This document shows, piece after piece, positions 44,850 through 57,800 of a DNA stretch of 64,000 nt. Positions within the stretch are counted from its first letter, which is position 1. Each line of letters starts with the position of its first letter. Below the pieces are notes generated by a model. It ran no database searches. It had not been told where the DNA came from and saw nothing but the letters and a program-made list of their open reading frames with translations. Both the position numbers and the translations under genes were made by a program. The stretch is taken from positions 12,863,647 to 12,927,646 of the forward strand of contig OW203762.1 of assembly GCA_934045905.1 (NCBI GenBank), read 5' to 3'. Source of the stretch: Leuctra nigra (taxonomy: Eukaryota; Arthropoda; Insecta; Plecoptera; Leuctridae).

Positions 44850-44968
44850 GTTGCTGCAAGCCAGAGAGACTGGGATGTTTGGGGATGACGACCTCCCTCC
44901 ACCTGAAGGAGGTTAGTAGTGTAAATGCTACTACGTCCTTCGGATGGGATGGGACGATGCCATCCCCT
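44850..44968 (+). repeat. 5S-SINE body fragment, gene B upstream region
   Basis: GCCAGAGAGACTGGGATG then CGACCTCCCTCCACCTGAAG and GATGGGACGATGCCATCC. Paralogous to the fragments at 32,745-33,075. Confidence 0.6.
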
Positions 44969-46375
44969 TGGAGAATTTAGGCGGTTTTGCAAATTTATGA
45001 CGTCATTTCCATTTTGGTATGACGTCACTTCAGGTAGATTTTAATATCCTAATTTGAAAGAAGCCGTTTTAAGGTAAGTTCTAGTTCAAGTTACATGTTA
45101 ATTATATTTATAACAGTACCCAGACAACTCAACCATAATGATAAGCATGTCAAATGCTAGCGCCATTTAGAAATGTATGTCATATTAGGGACACATCTTT
45201 TCAACTGGATCAAACATTTATATTTCAATATGTACGTGTTAAAACTTGCTCTCTTTGTTTGTAATAAATACACAATAGTTATGTTTGTAATATTGTCTCG
45301 TGGTCAAGGTAATAACTTCTCATCATGAAAATAATGATCAAGTATTATTTCACATTGTATAACAATACCTTTTCTACATCTCATGAAGTATGGACTAGCA
45401 GTGAAATGACATTGAATTTCATATAATATCGTGTTCTACAGTTAGGGATTACTTGAGCAAGTTGGCTCAGTCTAAAACCCATTAAACTTGCACTCTGGAT
45501 GCCTATATGCTAGATCCCAAATGAATAATGATGACCTTCTTGTTTGAGCATGTTCAATGATTTACATCAGTCAAAATCAAATTCTGACTATATCCATCAT
45601 ATTTTATTTATATTATCTGCAGCCTTCTTCAGGAGAAAGGCTGCTGATAGAAGCTGAAATATTGAGATTGTGATATAATAACGTTTGTGTAACGTCCAAA
45701 TAAAATTTGTTTTATTTATATGAGGCAGATTTCTGTCCCCTTTTAGGAAAGAAATATTTCTTAAAAAAAGATGCGCCAAGTCCTTTTTTAAGTATTTCTT
45801 GGTGATATATTTTTTATTTCAAATACGATTAAATATTTGTAAATGTCATTGACTTGGCTTCTTTTGATATCACTCCTTTCAGAGCAGATTTTTTTTTTAT
45901 GTAAAGAGACTTGGTTTACTTTTGAAACCGAGTGTTTTTTCATGGATTTAATATTAGATATTTGTAAAATTTGATTGTTAATTTTATATATTTCCAATTT
46001 TCAGTATAAAATAATATGAAATATAGAAAAAAAATTCACATACATTCAGAGATAACGAATCTACACTGAGTTGGCTCAATATGTTGTTTTTCGCAAAATA
46101 AAATGTAAAATAATGTTCGTTCTACCTTCACTATGGTTGTGTAGTGCCTTGGTGACATTATAAACTAATTTACTATGTAACTTGAGTTCGAACTTACCTA
46201 AAAGTACTTCTGTAGTTTGGGCAAAAAAATTCACGTCTTACCGATTAGAAGTGTAGAAGCCCTCCAAAGTTTGTTTCCATGATTTCGCATTGACATTATT
46301 TAATTCTTCATTGTAGCACGACTTCATTGTTATTTTGTATTGTTTAATTCTTCATAGACACAATCATGATTACGA

Positions 46376-46906
46376 CTATATTGCCATGGCAACAACAAGC
46401 AGCTTGACCCCAATGACCTTGTGCCCTCGTGTCTTAGCGACGACCACCGCCATGTGCTCGGCAGAGTCCTCCAACAATATGCCTGGACCTTACGTCGCTT
46501 GACCCCAATGACCTTGTGCCCTCGTGTCTCAGCGACGACCACCGCCTCCATGTGCTCGGCAGTTTCCTCCAACAATATGCCTGGACCTTACGTCGCTTGA
46601 CCCCAATGACCTTGTGCCCTCATGTCTTAGCGACGACCACCGCCTCCATGTGCTCGGCAGAGTCCTCCAACAATATGCCTGGACCTTACGTCGCTTGACC
46701 CCAATGACCTTGTGCCCTCGTGTCTTAGCGACACCACCGCCTCCATGTGCTCGGCAGAGTCCTCCAACAATATGCCTGGACCTTACGTCGCTTGACCCCA
46801 ATGACCTTGTGCCCTCGTGTCTTAGCGACACCACCGCCTCCATGTGCTCGGCAGAGTCCTCCAACAATATGCCTGGACCTTACGTCGCTTGACCCCAATG
46901 ACCTTG
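46376..46906 (-). repeat. 98-bp exon-derived tandem array, about 5.5 units
   Basis: Units of 95-98 bp with TGCCGAGCACATGGAGGCGG and CACAAGGTCATTGGGGTCAA on the minus strand. The unit closest to the stop keeps the frame EHMEAVVVAETRGHKVIG and VKLLVVAMAI. Single copy in block A (34,466-34,564). Confidence 0.92.
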
Positions 46907-48075
46907 TGAGCAGCGCCAGTTGATCGGGATGCTCGCCAATCACCTGTTGCATATTACATGTTGCAGTCATCTCTAACCTCCCTCGTCGCCTCCACCCTCC
47001 ATGACGTGACAACAACGCCTTCCTCTAGCAGCGCCAGATGATCGGGATGCTCGCCATTTACCTGTTGCTTGTTTATGTTGCAGTCCTCCCTAACCTCCCT
47101 CGTCGCCTCCACCCTCCATGACGTGACAACAACGCCTTCCTCTAGCAGCGCCAGATGATCGGGATGCCCGCCAATCACCTGTTGCATATTACATGTTGCA
47201 GTCATCTCTTACCTCCCTCGTCGCCTCCACCCTCCATGACGTGACTACATCGCCTTCCTCGAGCAGCGCCAGTTGATCGGGATGCTCGCCAATCACCTGT
47301 TGCATATTACATGTTGCAGTCATCTCTAACCTCCCTCGTCGCCTCCACCCTCCATGACGTGACTACATCGCCTTCCTCGAGCAGCGCCAGTTGATCGGGA
47401 TGCCCGCCAATCACCTGTTGCATATACCATGTTGCAGTCATCCCTGACCTCCCTCGTCGCCGCCACCCTCCATGACGTGACTACATCGCCTTCCTCTAGC
47501 AGCGCCAGTTGATCGGGATGCCCGCTAATCACCTGTTGCTTATAACATATTGCAATCATCTCTTACCTCCCTCGTCGCCTCAACCCTCCATGACGTGACT
47601 ACATCGCCTTCCTCGAGCAGCGCCAGTTGATCGCGATGCTCGCCAATCATCTGTTGCATGTTGCAGTCATCCCTGACCTCCCTCGTCGCCTCCACCCTCC
47701 ATGACGTGACTACATCGCCTTCCTCTAGCAGCGCCAGTTGATCGGGATGCTCGCCAATCACCTGTTGCATATAACATATTGCAGTCATCTCTAGCCTCCC
47801 TCGTCGCCTCCACCCTCCATGACGTGACTACATCGCCTTCCTCTAGCAGCACCAGTTGGTCGCGATGCTCGCCAATCACCTGTTGCATATTACATGTTGC
47901 AGTCATCTCTTACCTCCCTCGTCGCCTCCACCCTCCATGACGTGACTACATCGCCTTCCTCTAGCAGCGCCAGTTGGTCGCGATGCTCGCCAATCACCTG
48001 TTGCATATTACATGTTGCAGTCATCTCTTACCTCCCTCGTCGCCTCTACCCTCCATGACTTGACTTCATCGCCTC
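46907..48075 (+). repeat. Third 118-bp array, inverted, about 10 units
   Basis: Same unit as 11,363-14,195, but the FSIP2-like sense is on the plus strand. It is joined directly to the 98-bp array within GACCTTGTG/AGCAGCGCC. Several units lost the linking ATATTAC or use CTTATAAC. No FSIP2-like exon flanks it. Confidence 0.94.
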
Positions 48076-48088
48076 CCGGTCGCATCCT

Positions 48089-48160
48089 GGCGAGTGATGT
48101 CATTTATATCAACCAATAATGATGTTGCCATGGTTACAATAAAATATGACATCACTCGCC
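48089..48160. mobile_element. 72-bp terminal-inverted-repeat element
   Basis: Perfect 15-bp ends GGCGAGTGATGTCAT / ATGACATCACTCGCC at the edge of the inverted 118-bp array. Confidence 0.6.
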
Positions 48161-48345
48161 GTGATAGCGTTTTCCTGCCCGAATTTAAACTGATTTTTAA
48201 TTACATATTTATGAATGAAAATTTACACTTTTGAGATTAAAAATAGTGTATTTTACTAACAAATGTGTTGTTATTTTGAAACATTGTATTTTAACCGCAT
48301 TAAAGGGCTACAACAGTCAGAGTATGAAAAAATACCATTATTTCA

Positions 48346-49481
48346 TCTTTGAGCGAGCGAAGCGAGCGACTCCTTTTGACTTTATTTGGCACGGACCTCT
48401 GTTTTTTTTGTTTTTTTGTTTTTTTTTGTTTGTCTCTCGTCTGCTTGTATACAGGTCGCACCGTTTATCCGATCGAGCTGAAATTTTGCACACATGTCCA
48501 GACCAAATATGAGATTTGCAGACCCTTATTTTCTTTTTAAATCCCCGGATTAATTTAAATTTAAAAAAAATCGATTGGTTCGTCCGATCAATTTGAAATT
48601 TTAAAATGTCATTACGACCAACATTTTCCCCAATATTACAAAGTTTCAGCTAAATCCTCTCATTGCTTAAAATTTAAACCCATATTTCCGGTGTTGTTTG
48701 AAATTTAAGACGGCTGGGTAGTGAGTTTGACCTTTAAGAGTTTTTTCATCGATTTTTATCAATATCTTTTTCCAGTGTAATTGTTAACAAAATAGGGCTA
48801 TGGACGTGAATTCAGAACAGTTCTGAATTCACGTCCATAGCCCAATTTGGTTAACAATTACCCTGGAAAAAGATATTGATAAAAATCGATTAAAAAACTC
48901 GTCAAGGCCACGCTCACTACCAAGCCCTCTTTATCTAGAACTGATTGAACGATTAAATTGTAACTTCGCATATTGTTGGGACCAACATTATCTGCATTAT
49001 TGACAATTTTCAGACTAATCTGTGTTTAAATCCAAAAGTAATTGACATTTTACGGACATTTTCTGTCAAATTTCTCGAAAATGTGATCACGGCAACTTTG
49101 ACTCATCAGTCCAAGGTTGTTAGAGTAGAAACTTACAAATGTATGAAACTGATTTGACTTCAACAGATCACTCTTATATTGTGTAAGTACACACACTTAT
49201 ATCATATGAGTGGTCCCAGGTATATTTTATGAAGGAGATCTTGTGATTTTTAAAAATTAAAAATAAACCGTCCAATCAAAGGTTTAATCGATGAACTTAA
49301 AACTTTGCATGGTTATTTGGACCAATATTTTAGGAATTTTTTGAGATTTTTATACAAATCTGTGACGAAATTGAAGAATTATTGGCTTTTATTAATGACA
49401 TTTTCGATAGATAGAATTCGGTTCGAGGTGTTGCGCGTATACGTGCTCGCTCATCAACGCGTTACTCAGAGCGTTTTCCTA
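48346..49481 (+). repeat. CTAG-ended repeat, longest copy (Helitron-like?)
   Basis: Starts TCTTTGAGCGAGCGAAGCGA after an A and ends AACGCGTTACTCAGAGCGTT then TTCCTAG before a T. TC start, CTAG end with a short stem (AACGC..GCGTT) just inside, and A/T insertion context all recall Helitrons. No Rep/helicase coding. A 203-bp palindrome is nested at 48,718-48,920. Confidence 0.55.
48718..48920. mobile_element. Nested foldback palindrome, arms ~101 bp
   Basis: GTAGTGAG, CGATTTTTATCAATATCTTT, AATTGTTAACA and CTATGGACGTGAATTC are mirrored around AGAACAGTTC with about 90% matching. Absent from the other CTAG-ended copies. Confidence 0.88.
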
Positions 49482-49571
49482 GTGATATCAAATCATGTAC
49501 AGCAACAATTAAAAAACAACGAAATGGTTTGTCTAAATGCACGAATGTAATGCAAAGGACTTACTTTTGTC

Positions 49572-51086
49572 TTCGGGATGAATGCAGGGAGGTGAAGTGA
49601 AAGAGAAGCCGGCTCCTTCTGATGTGGATGCAGTGAGAGAGAAGCTGGCTCCTTCTGATGTGGATGTAGTGAGAAAGAAGCTGGCTCCTTCTGATGTGGA
49701 TGTAGTGAGAGAGAAGCCAGCTCCTTCTAATGTGGATGAAGTGAGAGAAAAGCTGGCTCCTTCTGATGTGTATGCAATGAGAGAGAAGCTGGCTCCTTCT
49801 GATGTGGATGCAGTAAGAGGGAAGCCGGATCCTTCTGATGTGGATGCAGTGAGAGAGAAGCTGGCTCCTTCTGATGTGGATGCAGTAAGAGAGAAGCTGG
49901 CTCCTTCTGTTGTGGATGACGTGAGAGAGAAGATGGCTCCTTCTGATGTGTATGCAATGAGAGAGAAGCTGGCTCCTTCTGATGTGGATGCAGTAAGAGA
50001 GAAGCTGGCTCCTTCTGATGTGGATGCAATGAGAGAGAAGCTGGCTCCTTCTGATGTGGATGTAGTGAAAGAGAAGCTGGCTCCTTCTGATGTGGATGCA
50101 ATGAGAGAAGCTGACTCCTTCTGATGTGGATGCAGTGAGAGAGAAGCCGGCTCCTTCTGATGTGGATGCAGTGAGAGAGAAGCTGGCTCCTTCTGATGTG
50201 GATGCTGTAAGAGAGAAGCTGGCTCCTTCTGTTGTGGATGACGTGAGAGAGAAGATGGCTCCTTCTGATGTGTATGCAATGAGAGAGAATCTGGCTCCTT
50301 CTGATGTGGATGCAGTAAGAGAGAAGCTGGCTCCTTCTGATGTGGATGCAATGAGAGAGAAGCTGGCTCCTTCTAATGTGGATGTAGTGAAAGAGAAGCT
50401 GGCTCCTTCTGATGTGGATGCAATGAGAGAAGCTGACTCCTTCTGATGTGGATGCAGTGAGAGAGAAGCCGGCTCCTTCTGATGTGGATGCAATGAGAGA
50501 GAAGTTGGCTCCTTCTGATGTGGATGCAATGAGAGAGAAGCTGGCTCCTTCTGATGTGGATGCAGTGAGAGAGAAGCTGGCTCCTTCTGATGTGGATGCA
50601 ATGAGAGAAGCTGGCTCCTTCTGATGTGGATGCAATGTGAGAGAAGCTGGCTCCTTCTGATGTGGATGCAGTAAGAGAGAAGCTGGCTCCTTCTGTTGTG
50701 GATGAGTGACAACAGAGAAGCTGGCTCCTTCTGATGTGGATGCAATGAGAGAGAAGCTGGCTCCTTCTGATGTGGATGCAGTGAGAGAGAAGCTGGCTCC
50801 TTCTGATGTGGATGCAGTGAGAGAGAAGCTGGCTCCTTCTGATGTGAATGCTGAGAGAAGCTGGCTCCTTCTGATGTGGATGCAGTGAGAGAGAAGCTGG
50901 CTCCTTCTGATGTGGATGCAGTGAGAGAAGCTGGCTCCTTCTGATGTGGATGCAGTGAGAGAGAAGCTGGCTCCTTCTGATGTGGATGCAATGAGACTGA
51001 CCACTGCACTGACTCACAGCTGACTGACTTGGACAGGAGTTCACGTGATAACAGTGATAAGAGAGCGACCAATCAGCGCACAGCAT
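49572..51086 (-). CDS. Putative repetitive exon (36-bp repeats)
   Basis: From ATG at 51,086 (MLCADWSLSYHCYHVNSCPS) the minus strand enters about 39 copies of a 12-residue unit, then meets a donor (GACAAAAGTAAGTCC) at about 49,571. Because 36 is a multiple of 3, all three minus frames stay open for hundreds of codons (units ASTSEGASFSLT, HPHQKEPASLSL, CIHIRRSQLLSH). Scattered one- to several-base indels switch frames between blocks. I cannot say which frame, if any, is translated. Confidence 0.35.
49590..51000. repeat. 36-bp minisatellite, about 39 units
   Basis: Unit GAGAAGCTGGCTCCTTCTGA TGTGGATGCAGTGAGA with variants (TGTATGCAATGAGA, TTGTGGATGACGTGAGA). Higher-order order is visible: the variant pair VVDDVREK then SDVYAMRE recurs at 49,910-49,970 and 50,227-50,290. 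Confidence 0.94.
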
Positions 51087-53497
51087 TCGTCATTCGTCCA
51101 GTTTGTTGTCATTACGTGAAATCTACGCTACCATCATTGAATCGCAATCCAGCATCAACCGAAGAAAATAGCAAATATATCAACACAATCAAAACAGATC
51201 ACAATTGCCACGAGAAATAATCAAAATTTAGGGGTAGTTTATCAATGCCCTGCTTAAACCAGTAGTTAAGTTGAACATCCAATTACAAGGAATGTAATTG
51301 GATGTTATCATGACAAAATAGTCCTAATTAACTGTTTAAAATTCAGCATAGTATTAAAAAAACGTTTTTTTTTTGTTTTTTTTTTTTGTTTTGGCGCTTA
51401 ACGACTTGGTTTATACCGGAGATTATTAATATTACAGTGCATGCCCAAAATAACCACTCCGTAAAGATAAAGATCCCAATAATTACCTGTGAGCACGTTG
51501 ATACGCCGCGAAGTCCGAGGATCTCGTCCAACACGGTAACAACGTGATCAGCGAGAAACAACAGACAGCGACATCAGCTAGACGATCGCTGGCTAGACCA
51601 AAGAGCCGAGTTGAACGACTCATTTCTTAATTACCTACACAAGAACAGAAACAATCAGAAAGCAGCAAAGTTACCTCCAGAAATTAACTAGATTTTAACT
51701 CTACTAGGCTGAAATGAGCAAAAGTTACGCCACCACATACTAAACTACTACTTTACATGTGATGAACGGTCCTAACAGCAACTTATGTTTACTTTACGTT
51801 TGTCTACTGACGTTAGCACAAGTGGTGTTTTAATACATGTCAATGCACAATGCTGTCCGGATAGCGTCCTCTGCGGTTACCCATAGCAGTGCATCAAAGT
51901 GTTCGAACTGCATCAAAGTAGTCCGTCCACATCACGACCAAAGCACTGAAGTACGTAGAACACTACGCCGAAGCGCAAGTCCACGCATAGTGCCGAGGAA
52001 GTGTTGCATTCCAACGCAACTCATGTTCGATTCGAATGAACCCCAGAGAAGATAGCACAAGTCACGCCACCGCACTAACAGCACTGGTGCACGCACAAAT
52101 GAGCGAGACACGCAACATTCAGCGCACATAAACCGTGCAGCAGAGAGATACAGTAACGCAACCTATGTTCACTTTAGTTACTACTAATATGGGAACTATT
52201 CCAGCCTGATTATTGGACATGCGCCGGACAACGCAATCCTGTCGAGCATCATCTGTCGTTATCATGCGAATCTGAAACAATAGAGAACAGTTTTGTTACT
52301 CTCAGTTGTTCGCGTGCTCGTTTTGTCCTACAGTTCTGTCAGAAGGTCTTTGGGCATGCACTGGAATAATCATTTAAAAGAATGTATCTAAACATGTAAA
52401 CCAAAAGGAGTGTGTGCTTTTAATTTCTTTAAAATGGTTTTTGTTGTTCTGAATCACACTGGGCTTGGTTTTTGTCAGACGTCACCAACTCTAAAGACAC
52501 GTGATTTATACATAACTGATTCAGCCTGTGGAGGGAATTGGTTAGGAGTTCGTTGGCCCCCTCAGATGCTGGGAATCTGTAAACAATTCAGTTAGTCGAC
52601 GGAGATCTCTGAAATACCGGATTCTTCATCATCAACAACGCTCTTGTCAGCAGCTGGGAATCCTCAGGACATGGAACGCTGATCGATGATGACTGGTGTC
52701 GAACCGCGGACTCTTGGTCTTGATCGGAGATCCTCATTCACGAAGCGCAGTTATCTTGTGTTAGCTCGTAGTCCCAGCAGAGATAGCATTGGCCCCGGTG
52801 GAGATTTGGTTGTGTAGTAGTGATCAAGTAAATTGATTGGTTTCTATTTGAATTCTTTACATGGCTGAACCATTCACGTCGAGGTATGAGAGAGAAATGA
52901 TGTATTTTCTTTCCTGTCCCTCACCTAAAGATAATGACTAATTGTTGACGTATCCGGGCAACTATGATTGTAACAGTGACATTTAGTAGTTATTGCTGTG
53001 GACAACGGATTATTGACGGTTGAATATTCCAGCAGATTATCCACTAGCAACAATAGCATCCAATAATATACATAATAAGTGATAATAATAATGTAAATAT
53101 CCGAAATAACTCATTTTTAGCGCGTCCTTTATGCACAGCCCCAGTGAACTCCATGGTAAAATATTGTAACTAGAGACGGCATTGCAGGCAGTTTCAGCTA
53201 CGCCTAAGAGGTAGGCAACCAGCACGACACATGCGCATAGATGTGGCTTACCGTCTAGGAGCAAATTATAATGCCTGTCATAAAATACGTAAATTTTAGA
53301 GTAAAAAAACAGCTAATAACATATCAATTAGTTATCAAGTGATGCAACAAATAAAAAACTTTTGGAAACGACATTTGTGTGTATTTAATCTGCAATACAC
53401 TATATAAAAAAGTTAAACACTACGTGTTATTAGTTTCTTAGAAGTTTGAGTTGCCTCCTATCTTCTAATGGCACTGGCAGCTAAGTAAAATCATGCA

Positions 53498-54132
53498 ATT
53501 TTTTTGAGCCAGCAAAGCAAGTGACTCCTTTTTTCGGCTCTTTTGGCACGGACCTCTTCTATTTTTTCCTGTTACTGAGGCTATACAGGTTTCTATGATC
53601 GAGCTGAAATTGTGCACACATGTACAGACCATTTCTGGGCGCTGCAGACCCTAATTTGATTGGTTCAAATAATAAAAAAATATCTTTCGATTGGATGGTC
53701 ATCAATTTGAAATTTTAACAAGTCATTACGACCAACATTGTCCTAAATCTTACAAAGTTTCAGTCAAATCCTCCCATTGGTTATAATTTAAAACGATCTT
53801 TCCTGTGAGTTTTGATATGTATACCAGAACCGCCCGATCAACTTAAAACTTTTCTGGTCATTAATTGGGACCCATCTTTTAGGTATTTTTGCTAATTTGA
53901 GGAATAATCTGTCGTTATTTTCAGAAGTTATCATTTTAAGGACATTTTATTCTATAATCTTAAAATGTTTGAAAACTGTATGCAAAATTTTCATCATTGC
54001 CTTCATCATTGCCATCTTGACGCTTCAGTTCCAATTGGCCTGTAGACCAGCTGATACTTGCAAGCGCATATCAAATCGCATGCAGTATACCAAGGCTCGC
54101 TCCCCAACGCGTTACACAGAGCGTATTCCTAG
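53498..54132 (+). repeat. CTAG-ended repeat, short copy in right duplicate
   Basis: Counterpart of 4893-5526, with GCGTATTCCTAG at its end. Confidence 0.68.
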
Positions 54133-55146
54133 TAGATAATTGATAAGTGCACATGCGTAAACAGTATTGTAATAATTAATAATACTTATTGTCTGTATTG
54201 CATATAAGTTCACATGGGATTTGTCTTATGGTATCAACATTCTTTGCGCAGGTGTTGTGTTCTGATGATGCATGAAATTGTTAGTTTATGTAGATTTATG
54301 GCTACTTTATTACTATTTCAAGTGTCACCACGGCACGTAGTATAAACAAACTGGGTCCAGTTACAGAGAGTGGGAGGGAGATCTGCAGGAATGTACCTTC
54401 TGTACTAAAAATATGGAACCTTATTGGTGTATAAAACAGTAGCGATTTGTTTTATATTTATTTGCAGCTAAACGGTTCAATTTACAGAAAATTTTGGAAG
54501 AGATAAAATGAAGAAAACACTCCCATTTATATGTGGCAGAGCTTCTTGTATATCTATCTATTTTGGTTTTCCTACGTTCCCAAAATACATTTTGCGTCCA
54601 GCTTATTCCTTATGGGACTAAAATTCTTTGAATACTTTCGATTAAAATCACGTTTTTCGATTTGCTGCTCTCACTGTCACAACCGGATTGGTACCTTCTC
54701 ATATGTCTTACAGATATTAATAGTTTGATGTGTATTTATGGTACAATTTTAGTTCAGACCGTTGCCGCCCTTTAATTGTTTTGCATATTCCCTATTTTAA
54801 ACACAAAGAAAGTCCCTGCTTGAAATGACAGTAGGTATAATACCTTAGAGGAATTAGAACTAGATCTATTGTAAAAAGGACGTATCTTACAGTTTGCTTT
54901 TCCCTATTTTATAATTTAATCAATTTTAAATATTTTAATTCAGGTTTAAAATAATGAATAGTCTTGTCAAAATTGATATCTTTCTAAATCCCGGTCGGCG
55001 ATCTTGTTCATCACAACTCATCAGTGATCACTAATTTGATGATTTTTAAATAAATATCCTCAAAAACATAAAATGATTTTTTAAAGTTACAGATGAAGCA
55101 TTCCCAATTTAGCACCCATATCTCCTAAATAATTTTTAAATATGAT

Positions 55147-55406
55147 TTTTTTGCTGGGTTTTAACGTCGCACTGTTCTGCAGCGAGGCTAATGGCGACGG
55201 ATGAATGATTATGATAATGATTGGGAGATGATGGTGAAGAGTAGGTAAGGATGGAATGTGGGAAAGAGGCGGTCGTTGCCTATTAGTAGGGTACCTTCCC
55301 AACATTTGCCTGTCAACTGAGGGAATATACTACGAAAAAACCCAGTCAGGAAGGACGGCTGCGGGAATCGAACCCGGGTCTCCGGAATACCAACCTGTTC
55401 CGCTCT
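55147..55406 (-). mobile_element. tRNA-type SINE, duplicate copy
   Basis: Same element as at 6542-6800, carried along by the large duplication, with a few substitutions. Confidence 0.6.
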
Positions 55407-57213
55407 TCTCAAAACGATTTTATAATAAGTTGCGGTAACCAAAATATTGCATAAAATATAAGACAACAAGAGCAAATTAATATTTTAAGTTGTTGTTCGT
55501 TAGTATTATTAATATGAAATGAAATGATTTGATCAAACTCCAGTTTACATCGATGTAAATGAGGAAAAGGTTATCTCGGGCAAAACGTCTGACCTCTTTC
55601 CTCTCTGCTTGAATCACGGCCTTCATTTGGCATGAGCATACGTTGTAGAGAAGATCGTGACAAGATACTAGCGTCTGGCTTGTTCTGTTTTCTGAGTCTC
55701 ATTGGTTCCTCGCTTCAAGCTCCTCCAACTCATAACAACGGTCAAGGTAAGATCAAAGCTGCATCAGCAGATTACTTACAACTAATCGAGCCATGGTCTC
55801 CGATCTTCTCTTCTTGTTGTCATACACAATCTCTACACAACTTGAACACTTCTCGTGTCTAGTTTCTGAGATACATTTAGTTTTCTCCTCTATGTTGGCC
55901 AATTATGGCAGCCAAGTAAAATAGTGTCATATTAAGATAATAATGAAGATTTAATTTTTACGTATAGGTAATGTGAAAGTAGTATTGCTCTAAATTATCG
56001 GTGAATAAACAGATTCAAATTTTGGATGGTTTACCACCAAAAATTAAAAGACTTCGCCAATTTCAGTTAGTCTGAAATCTGTCTTCCTCATTTAGTCTTG
56101 TTGTATAGCCTTGTACAAAAATATGACAGTGATGCGTAATATTCTTTTAATTGCCTGATAAGTCGGCTGATACGTTGCAGCACCCCCTTCTTCATGCACT
56201 CTCTAGTGCATGAAGAAGGTGGTGGGTTGCATAATAAAATTTGGAACAGAACATACTGCATTATTTTATAGGTTGTAAATGCTCGCCGTCATCAAGCAAT
56301 ACAGCGTCAATAGAGTAAGAGGGGAGATATAAATTACATAGATATCATTATAGAAGATAATTCCGTTAAAAGTATGAAAATATAGATATTCTAAATATTT
56401 ATGGATAATAAATAATAAATGCATTAAGACGGAAGAAGCTTTTAACAGGCTTTTAAAACAATGTTTGCCATGAAAATTTAAAACATAAATAAGTTTTGCG
56501 GGGGGGCTTTAATTTGGGTCAATATTCCAGAGAAACCAAGATATCGATCGTGCTACAAATCAAGAAGTATGGAACAGACTGAATAGTGATGAATCTTTGT
56601 GACATATTGGCCTAATCCCGCACTTCATTTTACTTGTAATACGGGAAGATCAGTACAACCGAGATTCGAGCAGTAAATTTCACCCTCCACTGGCAGATTG
56701 ACCTGTTGGCCAATAAACAGAGGTTTCAGCCAATATTAACCTCGTCAATGATTGGTCGTCATCGAGATCTTCAAGTCCGCACCATCGAAGACCTCTTCAA
56801 ACAGCAGGAAGAGCAGCTCTACGAGTCCCTGGACGAGGTGCCCGACCAGCTCATCAGGGACCAGTACTACTCTACACTACCAGCTCATGGGACCGCTTCA
56901 AGCGTCCCATGTCACTGTTCATGAAGTCATCCGTGACACTCCATCCAGCGTCAGCAGACAACGCATCTGAAGGACACCTACCCGAGCAGCAACTTTCTAG
57001 TTTTAATACTATAAACGTTTAGTTATAAACGTATTTTACATGGTATCAGGCAACCCGTTAGATTACTTTTCTAATAAGATAGAGAGGAGCTGCTTTTTTC
57101 AGTCTATGACTGACGGCTCCCTCAGATATCGACGCTGAGGCCGGTCATGGGAAGCGGTCCCACGGACTGACTCGATGAATGGATTGGAGTTCTAGAATCG
57201 CTGGTTGAACCTG

Positions 57214-57372
57214 GAGGCCAATTCTTGAGTTTTCATGTTTTGAAACCATGTGTGGTTTTATTGTTTAAAACGTAAAAAAGTTGAAGGCTAAGCAATAGTT
57301 GTCAACTTTTTTACGTTTTAAACAATGAAACCACACATGGTTTCAAAACATGAAAACTCAAGAATTGGCCTC
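57214..57372. mobile_element. Nearly perfect foldback MITE, 159 bp
   Basis: About 71-bp arms from GAGGCCAATTCTTGAGTTTT to GTTGA match their complement with one mismatch seen; the loop is about 17 bp. The left copy has the uninterrupted AACCTGAGCAGATGG at about 8602. Target duplication is short (TG?) and not cleanly resolved. Confidence 0.9.
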
Positions 57373-57800
57373 ATGAGCAGATGGTCGGCCAAGAACTCCA
57401 AATCCAGCTGCTCGTGGACGTCATCGGTTCTTGTGAAGGACGGCTCTCCTAGGGCAAACCTTCCTACCTTGTTTTGCACCCGCTGAAGGATCTGCAGCAG
57501 GTGCGTCTAAAAGACGGCCTGATGATAGCCGTGTAGACCCGGCGCTTGGTGTCGGCGGACATTACGTTGCTGCGAAGAAGTGGGCAGAGCGCCGCCATCT
57601 TCTTCGTCGCTCGCTCGACGTGAGCGCGCCAGGTGAGCTTGGCATCCAGGACGACTCCGAGGTAGAGGTTGAGTGGTCCACGAGATGGTCTCGCCGCACA
57701 GCGTCAGTCGTGGATGATGTTTCACTTCCCGTCGACGGAGAAGAGTCGCCGTCGTCTTGGACGCGTTCAGCTTGATGCGCCAAGTGGCGTACCAAGCCGA
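57373..57800 (-). pseudogene. Degenerate jockey-like LINE fragment, duplicate copy
   Basis: Counterpart of 8586-9040, with the same motifs and additional small indels. The insertion at 57,214-57,372 split it from the adjacent sequence. Confidence 0.6.
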
